DNA of 64,000 bases, taken from the NCBI RefSeq assembly GCF_900142095.1, contig NZ_FQZP01000001.1, positions 95,093 through 159,092 on the forward strand, written 5' to 3'. This DNA is from Thermoclostridium caenicola. GTDB lineage: Bacteria > Bacillota > Clostridia > DSM-8532. The position numbers and the translations under genes were made by a program. Under the pieces are notes generated by a model that was not told the origin of the DNA, did no database searches, and worked only from the letters and a program-made list of their open reading frames with translations. This document shows positions 63,890 through 64,000 of the stretch, piece by piece (positions within the stretch are counted from its first letter, which is position 1; every line of letters starts with the position of its first letter).

Positions 63890-64000
63890 CTAAGCCATAA
63901 CATGAAGTATCCTGTTTCTGAACCTTGTGAAATTTCTTATCCCATAGGCATTTCGTTTGATCACTTTAATCTTGTTGTTGACACCTTCCGTGAAACCATT
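63890..64000 (-). mobile_element. ISL3-type transposase, C-terminal end (partial)
   Basis: The minus strand from the window edge reads NGFTEGVNNKIKVIKRNAYG then IRNFTRFRNRILHVMA and a stop at 63890-63892, the typical C-terminus of ISL3-family DDE transposases. The rest lies beyond the window. The IS end must fall between here and the ssrA 3' end. Confidence 0.85.

Overview
The window reads as a stretch of chromosome from a Gram-positive anaerobe of the Clostridia type. The evidence is AddA/AddB recombination nuclease, an S-layer-homology surface protein, strong AGGAGG-type ribosome binding sites, TTGACA-17-TATAAT promoters, many TTG and GTG starts, a yybP-ykoY riboswitch, Rrf2 control of cysteine genes and a clostridial-style tmRNA. 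Base composition looks moderately GC-rich (about half, by eye). Genus and species cannot be named from sequence alone.

Layout. 1-2 kb: 3' end of a broken sodium:neurotransmitter symporter gene, a bacteriohemerythrin and a CheX-like protein. 2-4.2 kb: a manganese riboswitch with terminator, driving a two-domain protein (Gdt1/UPF0016 Mn exporter fused to a metallo-beta-lactamase domain), then an alpha/beta-hydrolase remnant. 4.2-10.9 kb: NERD protein, sigma-factor remnant, broken nitroreductase, GNAT, alpha/beta hydrolase with a palindromic operator in its promoter, AraC-APH fusion and C39-like peptidase. 10.9-13 kb: Amt-PII fusion with a leader of about 300 nt. 13-20.3 kb: SLH surface protein, a frameshifted BspA/InlB-type surface protein and a frameshifted 7TM GHKL histidine kinase. 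20.3-22.2 kb: flavodoxin-like, GNAT and DUF1801 proteins and a broken membrane protein. 21.8-28.8 kb: a complete pstSCAB-phoU-phoB-phoR operon behind a Pho box. 28.7-31.9 kb: small membrane protein plus XRE regulator, D-lactate dehydrogenase and a GH10 xylanase lipoprotein. 32-39.3 kb: addB-addA. 39.3-48.3 kb: dispersed palindromic repeats, lipoprotein hydrolase, CBS protein, CorC/HlyC protein, patatin, YibE/F, a 45-aa protein, esterase lipoprotein and MerR regulator. 48.4-58.8 kb: a sulfur-metabolism region with two Rrf2 regulators, two cysK genes, trans-sulfuration enzymes and a damaged nitrogenase-like module (NifB-like/solute-binding-protein chimera, NifX-like, NifH-like), interrupted by a DUF4418/FtsX/ABC operon. 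59-64 kb: tRNA-Lys(CTT), a gene-poor stretch with a 40-aa ORF, DUF1538 transporter plus tandem PII-like protein, smpB, ssrA (tmRNA) and the 3' end of an ISL3-type transposase.

How the parts fit. The sulfur region is the most coherent unusual system: cysK copies and an Rrf2 gene share an AT-rich operator-like motif, and the NifH-like protein keeps the P-loop and both cluster cysteines. This is what would be expected of a nitrogenase-like sulfur-salvage reductase, but no NifD/NifK-like subunits are present, and the NifB-like gene is fused in frame to the tail of an ABC substrate-binding protein, which points to an internal deletion. Two separate PII arrangements (Amt-PII, and DUF1538 next to a tandem PII-like protein) suggest substantial PII-type control of transport.

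Caution. At least five genes carry frameshifts. Several are explained by one missing base in a short T or A run, so sequencing or assembly error must be excluded before calling them pseudogenes.
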